DNA from: Mordavella massiliensis
GTDB lineage: Bacteria > Bacillota > Clostridia > Lachnospirales > Lachnospiraceae
Direction of reading: 5' to 3'
DNA: 64,000 bases
NCBI RefSeq assembly: GCF_016901695.1
Contig: NZ_JACJKS010000001.1
Location: 1 to 64,000, forward strand
Within the stretch, counting starts at the first letter, position 1; every line of letters starts with the position of its first letter. Position numbers and translations under genes: made by a program. The notes beneath the pieces were generated by a model. It did not search any database and was not told where the DNA came from. It saw only the letters and a program-made list of their open reading frames with translations. Positions 33,785 to 41,597 of the stretch are shown here, one piece after another.

Positions 33785-34000
33785 CTGATTGATTACAGTC
33801 CTTTCTGGGAAACATCAAAGAAATCAAACAAGTCAACATATACATTGATCAACAAGCATCATATCTCCAGTTCTACGATTGATAAGCTGCGGAAGAACAA
33901 ACCGTTGAATACTACAACGCTGAATAATCTCTGCCGTATTCTGGATTGTGATATTCAGGAGATTTGCAGATATATTCCGAGCGATACAGACAAGTCATGA
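33785..34000 (+). CDS. small Cro/CI-type HTH protein with CTG start
   Basis: A 71-codon open frame with no internal stop encodes (M)IDYSPFWETSKKSNKSTY followed by a helix-turn-helix (LINKHHISSSTIDKLRKNKPLN) and LNNLCRILDCDIQEI. This matches YozG-like small XRE proteins. AGGAGG lies six bases before a CTG codon at the position where relatives have ATG. Either CTG is used or the start has been lost. It sits in AT-rich debris near tRNA-Glu. Confidence 0.55.
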   Translation: MIDYSPFWETSKKSNKSTYTLINKHHISSSTIDKLRKNKPLNTTTLNNLCRILDCDIQEICRYIPSDTDKS

Positions 34001-34035
34001 TAAAATTCATTTTACCAGCAAAAGCCCTGACAGTT

Positions 34036-34149
34036 TTACTGCTCATCAATCTCTTTCCATGCTTCCTCTATCGTCTGCACTCTGCCAGCCTCCATATCAT
34101 GAATGGCATCATCCAGTTTTGTAAGAAGAATATCCATTGTATCATCCAA
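34036..34149 (-). CDS. short antitoxin-like peptide, possible remnant
   Basis: A 37-codon frame starting TTG (or ATG at 34137), ten bases after AAGGAGG. It encodes a helical acidic peptide (MDILLTKLDDAIHDMEAG, then TIEEAWKEIDEQ). It resembles C-terminal or stand-alone parts of small RelB-type antitoxins in Lachnospiraceae. No toxin is adjacent. It may be a relic. Confidence 0.35.
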   Translation of the reverse strand: MDDTMDILLTKLDDAIHDMEAGRVQTIEEAWKEIDEQ

Positions 34150-34238
34150 TGTATAATTTCCTCCTTAAGTATTTTTGATTCCTCAATATCCAAACATATG
34201 TTTGATACACCATTTGATACACTTTTGTTTTCCAGACA

Positions 34239-34266
34239 CGAAAAAAGCCCGTAAAAACGGGCTTTT
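34239..34266 (-). terminator. terminator of tRNA-Glu
   Basis: AAAAGCCCG and CGGGCTTTTTT form a 9-bp stem with a 5-nt loop and a T-run on the minus strand, five bases past the tRNA 3' end. Confidence 0.88.
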
Positions 34267-34270
34267 CAAG

Positions 34271-34342
34271 TGACTCCGAGGGGAATCGAACCCCTGATTC
34301 CAGCGTGAGAGGCTAGCGTCTTGACCTCTTGACCACGGAGCC
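34271..34342 (-). tRNA. tRNA-Glu(CTC)
   Basis: The acceptor GGCTCCG pairs with CGGAGTC (one wobble). The anticodon stem CTAGC/GCTGG holds loop CTCTCAC with anticodon CTC. The T-loop is TTCGAAT and the discriminator A. CCA is not encoded. It is isolated from other tRNAs, and its 3' end faces the debris at 32.3-34.2 kb, the orientation expected for an integration site. Confidence 0.93.
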
Positions 34343-34446
34343 ATTTTTTCACTGCCTGATTATAATATCAGACATCCAATCAGATTGCAAGTGTTTTTTT
34401 TATTTTTTTCAACTTTTTTCCCGGACCGTCTCCGGCAGGGAAAAGG

Positions 34447-34466
34447 GAGTCCCTAGGACTCCCCCT
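34447..34466 (-). terminator. terminator of the lipid kinase gene
   Basis: The near-perfect palindrome GGGAGTCC/TAGGGACTCCC is followed by TTTTCCC on the minus strand. It overlaps the last codons of the kinase gene. Confidence 0.5.
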
Positions 34467-35400
34467 CCGGTCCGCCGTTTTCTTCGGATGCTGCTTCCAG
34501 CTCGCCGATGTGCTTCCGCGGCACCATGATCTCCAGCCGTTTCTGCAGGTTGCGGATCTCCACCACATCGTGGTCCCCGCCGAACTCGCCGTCCAGTGTC
34601 CACGGGATCTCCTCCAGCGACTCGAATGTCAGGTGCCCGCTCTTAAAGGAGTACATGTGCTTGCTGTCCGTCTGCTCCATCATCAGGGCTGTGATGATCT
34701 CCTGCAGCTCGATCGGGTTCTTCGGCATCTTGATGAGCGTCACCTCGAAGACGCCGTCGTCAAAGGCCACATTCTTCCCGACCATGTTGCGGAAGCCGCC
34801 CACGGACCGGGAATTGGTCACCATGCCGTAGATGAACTCATCCTCGATCGTCTCCCCGTCATGGGTCACTTTAATGCGGTAGGACGGGATGTTGAAGAGG
34901 CGCTTCGCCCCCTCCAGCACGTAGGCCAGATGTCCCAGCACATTCTTGGCCGTCTGGTTGGTCTGGTAGGACACGTCCGTAAAAAGTCCGAACGCCGCAA
35001 TGTATACGAAGATATCCTCGTTAAACTGTCCCACGTCGCAGGAGAACGGCACGCCGTTCACCGCGTTGTCCGCCGCCGCCAGGATATCCCGGGGGATGCG
35101 GAGGCTGTGGGCGAAATCGTTGGTCGTGCCCGTGGGGATATAGCCCACCGGCATCCGGTGCTCCCGCGCCATCATGCCGGTCACCACCTCGTCGATGGTC
35201 CCGTCGCCGCCGCTGCACACCACCAGGTCATAGTCTTCTGTAAATTCCCGGATCTTCCGGTAGGCGTCGTGGTACGCCTGGGTCGGGTAGGCAGTCACCT
35301 CGTACCCGGCTTTTACGAAGATGTCAAGGATGTCGGACACCTTTGGCTTCAGGGCCCCCTTCCCCGCGTGGGGGTTGTACACAAACAGAAGTTTCTTCAT
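34453..35400 (-). CDS. diacylglycerol/lipid kinase (DgkB/YegS family)
   Basis: A 315-residue cytoplasmic lipid kinase. The DAGK catalytic domain starts MKKLLFVYNPHAGKG. The nucleotide loop is VVCSGGDGTIDEVVTGMM and GYIPTGTTNDFAHSL completes the active site. A beta-rich C-terminal domain with VGKNVAFDDGVFEVTLI and WTLDGEFGG follows. Members phosphorylate diacylglycerol for phospholipid recycling. It is monocistronic with GAGGAG upstream. Confidence 0.92.
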   Translation of the reverse strand: MKKLLFVYNPHAGKGALKPKVSDILDIFVKAGYEVTAYPTQAYHDAYRKIREFTEDYDLVVCSGGDGTIDEVVTGMMAREHRMPVGYIPTGTTNDFAHSLRIPRDILAAADNAVNGVPFSCDVGQFNEDIFVYIAAFGLFTDVSYQTNQTAKNVLGHLAYVLEGAKRLFNIPSYRIKVTHDGETIEDEFIYGMVTNSRSVGGFRNMVGKNVAFDDGVFEVTLIKMPKNPIELQEIITALMMEQTDSKHMYSFKSGHLTFESLEEIPWTLDGEFGGDHDVVEIRNLQKRLEIMVPRKHIGELEAASEENGGPEGES

Positions 35401-35496
35401 CTGATCTTCTCCTCCTCACTCTTTCTTTATACGCATGATTTTATCTATAAAAAGAGGGCATCCTGCAATGCCCTCCCGTGTTACCTGTGTATGTAT

Positions 35497-35754
35497 CTAT
35501 GCCTGCTCTGAGAGAAATCTCTCCACACCGGCCACGGCTTCCGCCTCGTCCTCGCCCTCCGCAACAACTGTGAACTCTTCGCCTTCACCCATGCTCAGGC
35601 TCATCATGCCCATAATGCTCTTGGCGTTTACCTTCTTGTCAGCCACCTCAATGTATACACGGCTGGCATACTGGCTGGCTTCCTGCACAAGCAGCGCGAT
35701 CGGTCTTGCGTCAAGACCGTCTCTCAGTTTCACGGTTACTGGTTTCTTGATCAT
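35497..35754 (-). CDS. Crh-like HPr paralogue with Asp15
   Basis: An 85-residue HPr-fold protein. PTS HPr has GLHARP with phosphorylatable His15. Here residue 15 is Asp (GLDARP), so phosphotransfer from Enzyme I is impossible. Ser46 is present in NAKSIMGMMSL, the site used by HPr kinase, as in Crh of Bacillus, which has Gln15. The gene overlaps the whiA stop by 4 nt, the same neighbourhood as B. subtilis crh. A regulatory role in catabolite control is inferred. Confidence 0.87.
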   Translation of the reverse strand: MIKKPVTVKLRDGLDARPIALLVQEASQYASRVYIEVADKKVNAKSIMGMMSLSMGEGEEFTVVAEGEDEAEAVAGVERFLSEQA

Positions 35755-36659
35755 AATGGTACCTCCTTGCCTTCCCTTAACTTGTCTGCCATTTCACTCA
35801 GCTTCCTGAGCCGGTGATTGACTCCGGATTTGCCGACCGGCTCCTCCAGGAGCTCTCCCAGCTCCTTCAATGACGCGTCAGGGTATGCGAGGCGTGTAAG
35901 GGCAACGTCGCGCAGGCCCTCAGGCAGTCCTGAAAGTCCCACCGTGTCGCGGATGTACGCAATGTCATCCCGCTGTCTGACCGCGGCGGAAACTGTCTTG
36001 TTAATATTGGCTGTCTCACAGTTCACCTTCCGGTTCACATTGTTGCGCATGTCCTTGAGAATGCGGACATTCTCAAGCTCCATCAGGGCAAGGGGCGCGT
36101 CCATCACATTCAGCACATCGACGATGCGGTCGCCCTCCTTGAGATATACGATGATATTCTTTTTTCTCCTGACGATGCGGGCGTCCAGTTCAAAGTCCTG
36201 CATCAGCCCGCACAGATACTGCGCGCGTTCCAGCGTATTACAGACAATCTCAAAGTGATAGGATTTCCCGGGGTCGCTCATGGAGCCCGATGCCAGGAAA
36301 GCGCCTCTGAGAAACGCTCTCTTGCAGCAGACCGCCTGCACGTTCGCATGGCGGACGGCCCGCAGACAGTCCCCGGACGCATACAGGAAGTATGCGCTGC
36401 TGTCCCGGTGCAGATTTCGGCGCACTGCTGTCCGGACAGCGATTTCATTTCCTATATTAAATGTTTTTTCGAGCAATGTAAAGCATTTTCTCACAACGGC
36501 AATATTTTCCGAGCGGACGCAGACGCGCGAAACGCCGTCCTCCCGGGTCTCCCACTCCCCGCTCATGTCCATGACCGCGGCCAGTTCCGCCAGCCGGCAG
36601 TGCCTGGCAGGCGGGCATGTCCTTGCCAGTTCTTCCTTTACTTTACCTGAAAACGACAT
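35751..36659 (-). CDS. whiA: sporulation/cell-division regulator WhiA
   Basis: A 302-residue protein with an N-terminal LAGLIDADG-like fold (SFSGKVKEELAR, then CRLAELAAVM and CCKRAFLRGAFLASGSM) and a C-terminal helix-turn-helix (DASLKELGELL, then PVGKSGVNHRLRKL). WhiA affects cell division and chromosome segregation in Firmicutes. It lies between rapZ (2-nt gap) and crh (4-nt overlap), as in many Firmicutes, although the usual glmR/yvcK gene is absent from this block. Confidence 0.95.
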   Translation of the reverse strand: MSFSGKVKEELARTCPPARHCRLAELAAVMDMSGEWETREDGVSRVCVRSENIAVVRKCFTLLEKTFNIGNEIAVRTAVRRNLHRDSSAYFLYASGDCLRAVRHANVQAVCCKRAFLRGAFLASGSMSDPGKSYHFEIVCNTLERAQYLCGLMQDFELDARIVRRKKNIIVYLKEGDRIVDVLNVMDAPLALMELENVRILKDMRNNVNRKVNCETANINKTVSAAVRQRDDIAYIRDTVGLSGLPEGLRDVALTRLAYPDASLKELGELLEEPVGKSGVNHRLRKLSEMADKLREGKEVPL

Positions 36660-36661
36660 AG

Positions 36662-37543
36662 CTATCTCCCTTTTGTCACTGCATCCTTGCCGATATCCCG
36701 GTGTTCGATCCGGATCCCGTAGTCCTTCTCCTCCTTGGCCAGCTCACCGTAGAGGGCGTTAGCCAGCGTGACGGACCGGTGCTTGCCGCCCGTGCAGCCG
36801 ATGGCGATGACGAGCTGGGTCTTCCCCTCCGACACATAGTTGGGGATCAGGAAGCGGATCATGTCCGTCAGCTTCTCAAGAAACTGCCGGGCCGTGTCAT
36901 TTGCCATGACATAGTCCCTGACCTCCGGGTCATTGCCGCTCTTCGGGCGCAATTCTTCTATATAGTAAGGGTTGGGCAGGAAGCGCACGTCAAAGACGAG
37001 GTCCGCATCCCCCGGGATCCCGTACTTGAACCCAAAGGAAAGCACCGTGATGTAGAGGTTTTTGAAGGCCTGGTTCTCCACAAAGATCTTGTGCAGTTCC
37101 GCCCGCAGTTCCCGGGTGAGCATCCGGCTCGTGTCCACAAGGTAGTCCGCCCTCTTCTTCAGGAAGGCCATCTGCTCCCGCTCCCGGCGGATCCCGTCGT
37201 CCACGCGGCCGCTGGCTGCAAGCGGATGGCTGCGCCTCGTCTCCTTGTACCGCTTGACCAGCGTCTCATCCGAGGCTTCCAGGAACAGCACCTCATACTT
37301 GATCCCCATCTGATCCAGCGCATCCAGGGACTGCTTCAGGTCCTCGATCCCCTGCCCGCTCCGGATGTCCATGCCAAGCGCGATCTTATTCAGTTCCGTG
37401 CCGGGCACCACGAGCAGTTCGCCCAGCTTCGGCACAAGCAGCGCCGGCAGGTTGTCCACGCAGAAATACCCCGCATCTTCCAGCATCTTCAGGGCTGTGC
37501 TCTTGCCCGCTCCCGACATTCCGGTCACAACGATACATCTCAT
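36662..37543 (-). CDS. rapZ: RapZ/YvcJ nucleotide-binding protein
   Basis: A 293-residue P-loop protein with Walker A GMSGAGKS (8-15), a RYKETRRSHPL motif, the central LSFGFKYGIPGDADLVFDVRFLPNP block, and the C-terminal IGCTGGKHRSV signature. It hydrolyses nucleotides. In E. coli RapZ adapts small RNAs for GlmS control; in Bacillus YvcJ affects competence. It lies 2 nt after the murB stop in the murB-rapZ-whiA-crh operon. Confidence 0.95.
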   Translation of the reverse strand: MRCIVVTGMSGAGKSTALKMLEDAGYFCVDNLPALLVPKLGELLVVPGTELNKIALGMDIRSGQGIEDLKQSLDALDQMGIKYEVLFLEASDETLVKRYKETRRSHPLAASGRVDDGIRREREQMAFLKKRADYLVDTSRMLTRELRAELHKIFVENQAFKNLYITVLSFGFKYGIPGDADLVFDVRFLPNPYYIEELRPKSGNDPEVRDYVMANDTARQFLEKLTDMIRFLIPNYVSEGKTQLVIAIGCTGGKHRSVTLANALYGELAKEEKDYGIRIEHRDIGKDAVTKGR

Positions 37544-37545
37544 GT

Positions 37546-38460
37546 CTAAAATTCTCCCAGTCTTCTCACTTCCGGCTCCAGTGTTATGCCAAAGTCCTCC
37601 CGTACTTTCTCCTGCACCAGGCGGATCAGTCCGTCCACATCCGCCGCCGTGGCGTTCCCGCAGTTGACGACAAAGCCGCTGTGCTTCTCGGACACCATGG
37701 CGTCCCCCACGCGCAGACCTTGCAGGCCCGCGTCCTGGATCAGCTTGCCTGCAAAGTATCCCTCCGGGCGCTTGAACGTGCTGCCCGCGCTCGGGTACTC
37801 CAGCGGCTGCTTGTCTGTCCTGCGCTGCTTTAAGTCCTCCATCTTTGCCCGGATCTCCTTCCCGTCCCCGCGCGCCAGCTCAATGGCCGCTCCCAGGACA
37901 ATCCAGCCCTCCCGGGACGCACGGCTCGTCCGGTATCCCATATCCAGTTCCTCCCTGGGGATCTCGCGGATCTCCCCGTCCTTCGTCAGCACAGTGACAG
38001 CAAGGAGCACATCCTTCATCTCGCCGCCGTAAGCCCCGGCGTTCATGATGCAGGCGCCTCCCAGCGTGCCCGGGATCCCGGCCGCGAACTCAAACCCGGC
38101 CAGCCCGGCCCGCAGCGCCTCCGCTGCGATCTTCGCAAGAGATGCCCCCGCCTGGGCACGGATGCGCGTTCCTTCTATATTAATATCACTGAATTCTTTA
38201 AAGAGCTGGATCACTACGCCCCGGTATCCTTTGTCGGAGACAAGGAGGTTGCTCCCGTTTCCGATGATATAGTAAGGCGCCCCCTCGCTCCGGCACAGGC
38301 GCACCGCCGCGGCCGCCTCCTCCTGGGTGCGGGGGATCACGAAAAACTGCGCGGGCCCGCCGATGCGGAACGTGGTGTGGAGCCGCATGGGCTCCTCCCT
38401 TAAGATCTGCTCTTTCCCCAGTATCTGTTCTAATTTATATGCAAATTCCTGACTCATCAT
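37546..38460 (-). CDS. murB: UDP-N-acetylenolpyruvoylglucosamine reductase
   Basis: A 304-residue FAD enzyme that makes UDP-N-acetylmuramate with NADPH in peptidoglycan synthesis. FAD motifs: HTTFRIGGPAQFFVIP, YIIGNGSNLLVSD, and GFEFAAGIPGTLGGACIMNAGAYGGEM. The proton-donor Ser lies in PSAGSTFKRPEG, and the C-terminal KHSGFVVN block is present. Two adjacent ATGs follow GGAAGG; the first is used here. It opens the operon with rapZ. Confidence 0.95.
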   Translation of the reverse strand: MMSQEFAYKLEQILGKEQILREEPMRLHTTFRIGGPAQFFVIPRTQEEAAAAVRLCRSEGAPYYIIGNGSNLLVSDKGYRGVVIQLFKEFSDINIEGTRIRAQAGASLAKIAAEALRAGLAGFEFAAGIPGTLGGACIMNAGAYGGEMKDVLLAVTVLTKDGEIREIPREELDMGYRTSRASREGWIVLGAAIELARGDGKEIRAKMEDLKQRRTDKQPLEYPSAGSTFKRPEGYFAGKLIQDAGLQGLRVGDAMVSEKHSGFVVNCGNATAADVDGLIRLVQEKVREDFGITLEPEVRRLGEF

Positions 38461-38489
38461 ACAATACCTTCCCTGTGTCTTTCTGTTCT

Positions 38490-39206
38490 CTACTGCCCGT
38501 CCTCAGGCTCCTCGCCCGCCAGCTTCAGGATGTCCCGGATCTCATCCTCGGTCAGTCCCATCCTGCCGGCCACCTCTTCTACGTCCACCTTGCGCCCCAG
38601 CTCGTCCGTCATCTGCCGGATCGTCTCGTCCAGACGGGATACCTGCTCCACCATCCGGCGGTCCCTGCGCTTCATCTCGATCTGGGACGTGAGAAGCGCC
38701 TGCATGGCGCCGCGCGCTGCTTCCACCGCCCGGTCTTCCCCCTCCCGGGATCCGGCCATCACCTCCGCGAGAGCTGCATTCCCCTCCTGGATCAGGTCGC
38801 CCAGAAAGACCTCCGCCCGGTGCATCCGCACCGCCTCGTCGGCCACAAGCTGCAGGCAGCGCGCAAAGCGCTCCTCCTCCGGCGTCTCTGTGCGCATCTG
38901 CCTGACCTGGGCCAGGTAGCCGTCCAGATACGTCCGCTCCTCTTCATCCAGCTCGTCCTGCTGCCGCGGGGCCTGCTGCGCGGTCCCTTTCTCCGCCTCC
39001 CGGATGACACCGGGCCGCCTTACATAGCCCTGCACAGCCACCTTCTGGGAGAGGAGATAGTCAAAGACCAGGTCCATCTGCTCTTCGGAGAGATGATCCT
39101 CCGCAAAAAACGCTCTTGTCTCCCCGGCCGTCAGCCGCATGCCGCGCTCCTTTGCCAGCTTCATGATGCCGGCCAGCTTCTGCTGAAACCCTGTCCTGTC
39201 TGCCAT
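38490..39206 (-). CDS. sigma-70-like protein lacking region 4
   Basis: A 238-residue protein. Residues 5-60 resemble sigma region 1.1 (KLAKERGMRLTAGETRAF, HLSEEQMDLVFDYLLSQKVAV). Residues 130-150 resemble the region 2.1 segment (VFLGDLIQEGNAAL). Residues 186-232 match the start of region 3 (QVSRLDETIRQMTDELGRKV, then EEVAGRMGLTEDEIRDILKLA). The promoter-melting FSTYATWW part of region 2 is replaced by unrelated sequence, and region 4 is absent. It is unlikely to direct promoter recognition alone. Neighbours are murB and an amidase. Function unknown. Confidence 0.7.
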   Translation of the reverse strand: MADRTGFQQKLAGIMKLAKERGMRLTAGETRAFFAEDHLSEEQMDLVFDYLLSQKVAVQGYVRRPGVIREAEKGTAQQAPRQQDELDEEERTYLDGYLAQVRQMRTETPEEERFARCLQLVADEAVRMHRAEVFLGDLIQEGNAALAEVMAGSREGEDRAVEAARGAMQALLTSQIEMKRRDRRMVEQVSRLDETIRQMTDELGRKVDVEEVAGRMGLTEDEIRDILKLAGEEPEDGQ

Positions 39207-39284
39207 ATCCCGTCTCCTTCCAGATCTGCGGTGTCATGTCCGCTTCGTGGACATGATACCACAAATCTGCGGGAAATGCCAGCT

Positions 39285-40091
39285 TTACGAGACGATCACC
39301 GTCGGGTACCCGGCCCGTTTCAGCCGTTTCTCCATCTCAGCCGCCTGATCCAGCGTCCCGAACTCCCCCACCTGGACACGCTGGAAACCGTCCCCCTCCC
39401 GGATGTAAGCCGGGAAATCCTGCTCCAGCAGTTCGTTCCGGAGCCGCTGCGCATAGGCCCCGCTCCGGAAGGCTCCGGCCTGGACCCGGTAGAGGGGCCG
39501 GGCGTTCTCCGGCGGCTCCTCCTCTTCGCCGTTTACGCGGGTCTCCTCCACCAATCCGTTCCGGATCAGGGTGTCCAGGATCCCCTCCGCGATGGCCAGG
39601 GCGATATCGTCAAAGTTCTGGTCAAACAGCGCATTGTCCGCATCCGAGTTGATGAAGCCGGCCTCCACGAGGACCGCCGGCATCTTTGTCCGTTTCAGCA
39701 CGACCAGGTTGGGCCTCGCCTCCACCCCGAGATCCGCGAACCCCACCGTCGCCAGCTCTTCGTCGATGGCCTCCGCGATCTCCAGTTTCAGGCCGGACAG
39801 GTCATAGACAAGGGACTCCACGCCGGACACCTCGTTATCGGCAGGAAAAGAATTCCTGTGGATGGAGATAAAGAGGTCCGCCCCGGATGCATTGGCCTCC
39901 ATGGCTTTCTCGTAGGGCGTCTCATAGATATCCGTGGTCCGCGTATACTCCACGTCCACGCCCCGCTCCTGCAGGATCTCCCCCACCGCCAGGGCAAGGC
40001 GGAGCGTGTCGTCCTTCTCCTGCCGGCCCTTGTAGACAGCGCCGGGATCCCGGCCGCCGTGGCCGCTGTCCATCATGATCGAATAAGGCAT
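39285..40091 (-). CDS. N-acetylmuramoyl-L-alanine amidase with SPOR domain
   Basis: A 268-residue protein. The amidase_3 domain has zinc ligands H11 (DSGHGGRDPGA), E25 and H78 (ISIHRNSF), and catalytic E143 (VLVEAGFINS). A SPOR domain (about 198-268, YRVQAGAFRSGAYAQRLRNEL, then RVQVGEFGTLDQA) binds denuded peptidoglycan. No signal peptide is visible, as in CwlC-type mother-cell lysis amidases of sporulating Firmicutes. A role in spore release is therefore plausible. AGGAGG precedes the ATG. Confidence 0.9.
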   Translation of the reverse strand: MPYSIMMDSGHGGRDPGAVYKGRQEKDDTLRLALAVGEILQERGVDVEYTRTTDIYETPYEKAMEANASGADLFISIHRNSFPADNEVSGVESLVYDLSGLKLEIAEAIDEELATVGFADLGVEARPNLVVLKRTKMPAVLVEAGFINSDADNALFDQNFDDIALAIAEGILDTLIRNGLVEETRVNGEEEEPPENARPLYRVQAGAFRSGAYAQRLRNELLEQDFPAYIREGDGFQRVQVGEFGTLDQAAEMEKRLKRAGYPTVIVS

Positions 40092-40149
40092 AAAAATACC
40101 TCCTGCGTATGCTTTTTTGTTCCAGCATATGCAGGAGGGCCGTCTCCTG

Positions 40150-40911
40150 TTACGCGATCACAAGAGGCACTTCCATCTCTTTGGCGATCGCCACATTTTC
40201 TTTCGTTACTTCCCGGTCTGTGATGATCCTGTGCACTGCGTTGATGGGACAGATGACGGAGAGGTAGCCGCCGCCGAACTTGCTGCTGTCCGCCAGCACG
40301 TAGACTTCCTTGGAAGCCCGCAGGATGGCTTTCTTCACCTCCATCTGCGGTGTGGCGATGGACGTGAGCCCCGCCTCAAAGTTGATGCCGTGAACGCCGA
40401 TGAAGCCTTTGTCCACATGGAAATGCTCCATATTCTCCACCGCGGTCTCCCCCATGCTGGCCGGCTGGTAGCCGCCCACATAGCCGCCGATCATGTACAG
40501 CTCCACATGGCCGAGACCCGCCAGCTCGTTGCCCACGAGCAGGGAGTTGGTCACCACCGCGATCCGCTTCTCCGGATGGCTCTTGATATGGAGCGCCAGG
40601 TAAAAGGTCGTGGAGGCGTCATCGATGATGATGGTGTCCCGGTCCTCGATGTAGCCGTAGGCTTTTCCCGCGATGGCCTTCTTGCGCTCCACATGGCGGT
40701 AGACGCCCTCGGCCCTGTACTTGCGGGCCATGTTCTGCTCCAGGCTGACCGCGCCGCCGTGGGTGCGTTTCAGCAGGCCCTCGATCCCCATATTTTTAAT
40801 GTCGTTGCGGATCGTCACCTCCGAGTAGCCCAGCTCCCTGCTCAGATCCGCCACCCGGACTTTCCCCTTTTCTTCCAGTTCCCGCAGAATTGCCTGCCTG
40901 CGCTCTTCCAT
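40150..40911 (-). CDS. DeoR-family transcriptional regulator
   Basis: A 253-residue repressor. The N-terminal DeoR helix-turn-helix (RRQAILRELEEKGKVRVADLS, then SEVTIRNDIKNMG, GLLKRTHGGAV) is followed by the sugar-phosphate-binding DeoRC domain (IIIDDASTTFYLALHI, TNSLLVGNELAG, GFIGVHGIN, VYVLADSSKFG). It lies downstream of the acid-sugar genes in the same direction and is the likely regulator of that locus. The effector is probably a phosphorylated sugar acid. Confidence 0.9.
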   Translation of the reverse strand: MEERRQAILRELEEKGKVRVADLSRELGYSEVTIRNDIKNMGIEGLLKRTHGGAVSLEQNMARKYRAEGVYRHVERKKAIAGKAYGYIEDRDTIIIDDASTTFYLALHIKSHPEKRIAVVTNSLLVGNELAGLGHVELYMIGGYVGGYQPASMGETAVENMEHFHVDKGFIGVHGINFEAGLTSIATPQMEVKKAILRASKEVYVLADSSKFGGGYLSVICPINAVHRIITDREVTKENVAIAKEMEVPLVIA

Positions 40912-40958
40912 ATCCTGTTACCCCCTTGCATGACATAGAATATATTTCCCCGGCTTTT

Positions 40959-41465
40959 TTACTGGGTCAGACGCACATTGTTGAGCCCGATGTGGCGCAC
41001 CACCATGGTCATGACCGGCACGAACCGGCTGCCGAAGGCCTCCTTCGGGATGATAAACGCCTCGTCCTTCCCGTAGTAGATGCCGATGGTCTTGGGCGTA
41101 GTCACCGTGCGCTGGATCCGGCTCCAGTCATACTTTGTCTCCTGCTCGCCCTGCACCACGCGGATCCCCTCCTCCTCCGAGAAGATGTACTCTCTGGGAT
41201 CCCGGTACTCCGGGTTGACTTTCATCTGCTTCTTTGCCCGGATCTTCAGCAGGATGGGCGTGTACACAAGAAAGGCCACGCCGGCGATCACGTAGAGGAC
41301 GAACTGCGTGAAATTAATCCGTCCCGTGAACTGCATGACCGCGCCAACCACGATCACGCCCATGCCCAGCATGTTGACGAGAAAGCCGGACGCCTTTGAA
41401 AATGTATGATACAGAAGGAAGTCAAAGAGATGCTCCTTCGTCAACTGCACGTTCAGTTTTTCCAT
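40959..41465 (-). CDS. YcxB-like membrane protein
   Basis: A 168-residue protein with two adjacent membrane segments (about 25-45 and 53-72: GFLVNMLGMGVIVVGAVMQF and FVLYVIAGVAFLVYTPILL). A C-terminal beta-rich YcxB-like/PH-like domain follows (YIFSEEEGIRVVQGEQETKYDW, IYYGKDEAFIIPKEAF). Family function is unknown. It is transcribed ahead of the DeoR gene, about 47 nt apart. Confidence 0.7.
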   Translation of the reverse strand: MEKLNVQLTKEHLFDFLLYHTFSKASGFLVNMLGMGVIVVGAVMQFTGRINFTQFVLYVIAGVAFLVYTPILLKIRAKKQMKVNPEYRDPREYIFSEEEGIRVVQGEQETKYDWSRIQRTVTTPKTIGIYYGKDEAFIIPKEAFGSRFVPVMTMVVRHIGLNNVRLTQ

Positions 41466-41493
41466 AAATACCTACCTCGTTTTTATTTTAAGA

Positions 41494-41544
41494 AAGTCCT
41501 CTTGATATGCACAATGCTATTGTATCATATCAGAGGACTTTTTT
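41494..41544. terminator. long hairpin downstream of the KdgT-type permease gene
   Basis: AAGTCCTCTTGATATG and CATATCAGAGGACTT are paired arms with a 16-nt interior. The T-run is stronger on the plus strand. On the minus strand it separates the permease gene from the YcxB-like gene and probably attenuates read-through. Confidence 0.55.
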
Positions 41545-41576
41545 CACTTTTTTGTAACGAATTATGTGTGATTTTT

Positions 41577-41593
41577 TTCGTTTAGTTTCGTTT
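41577..41593. promoter_or_regulatory. paired TTCGTTT boxes
   Basis: TTCGTTT occurs at 41577-41583 and again at 41587-41593, exactly 10 bp apart, just past the permease stop. The same heptamer recurs in the divergent region at 45.06-45.23 kb. It is a candidate DeoR operator for the ycxB-deoR unit. Confidence 0.45.
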
Positions 41594-41597
41594 TTGC

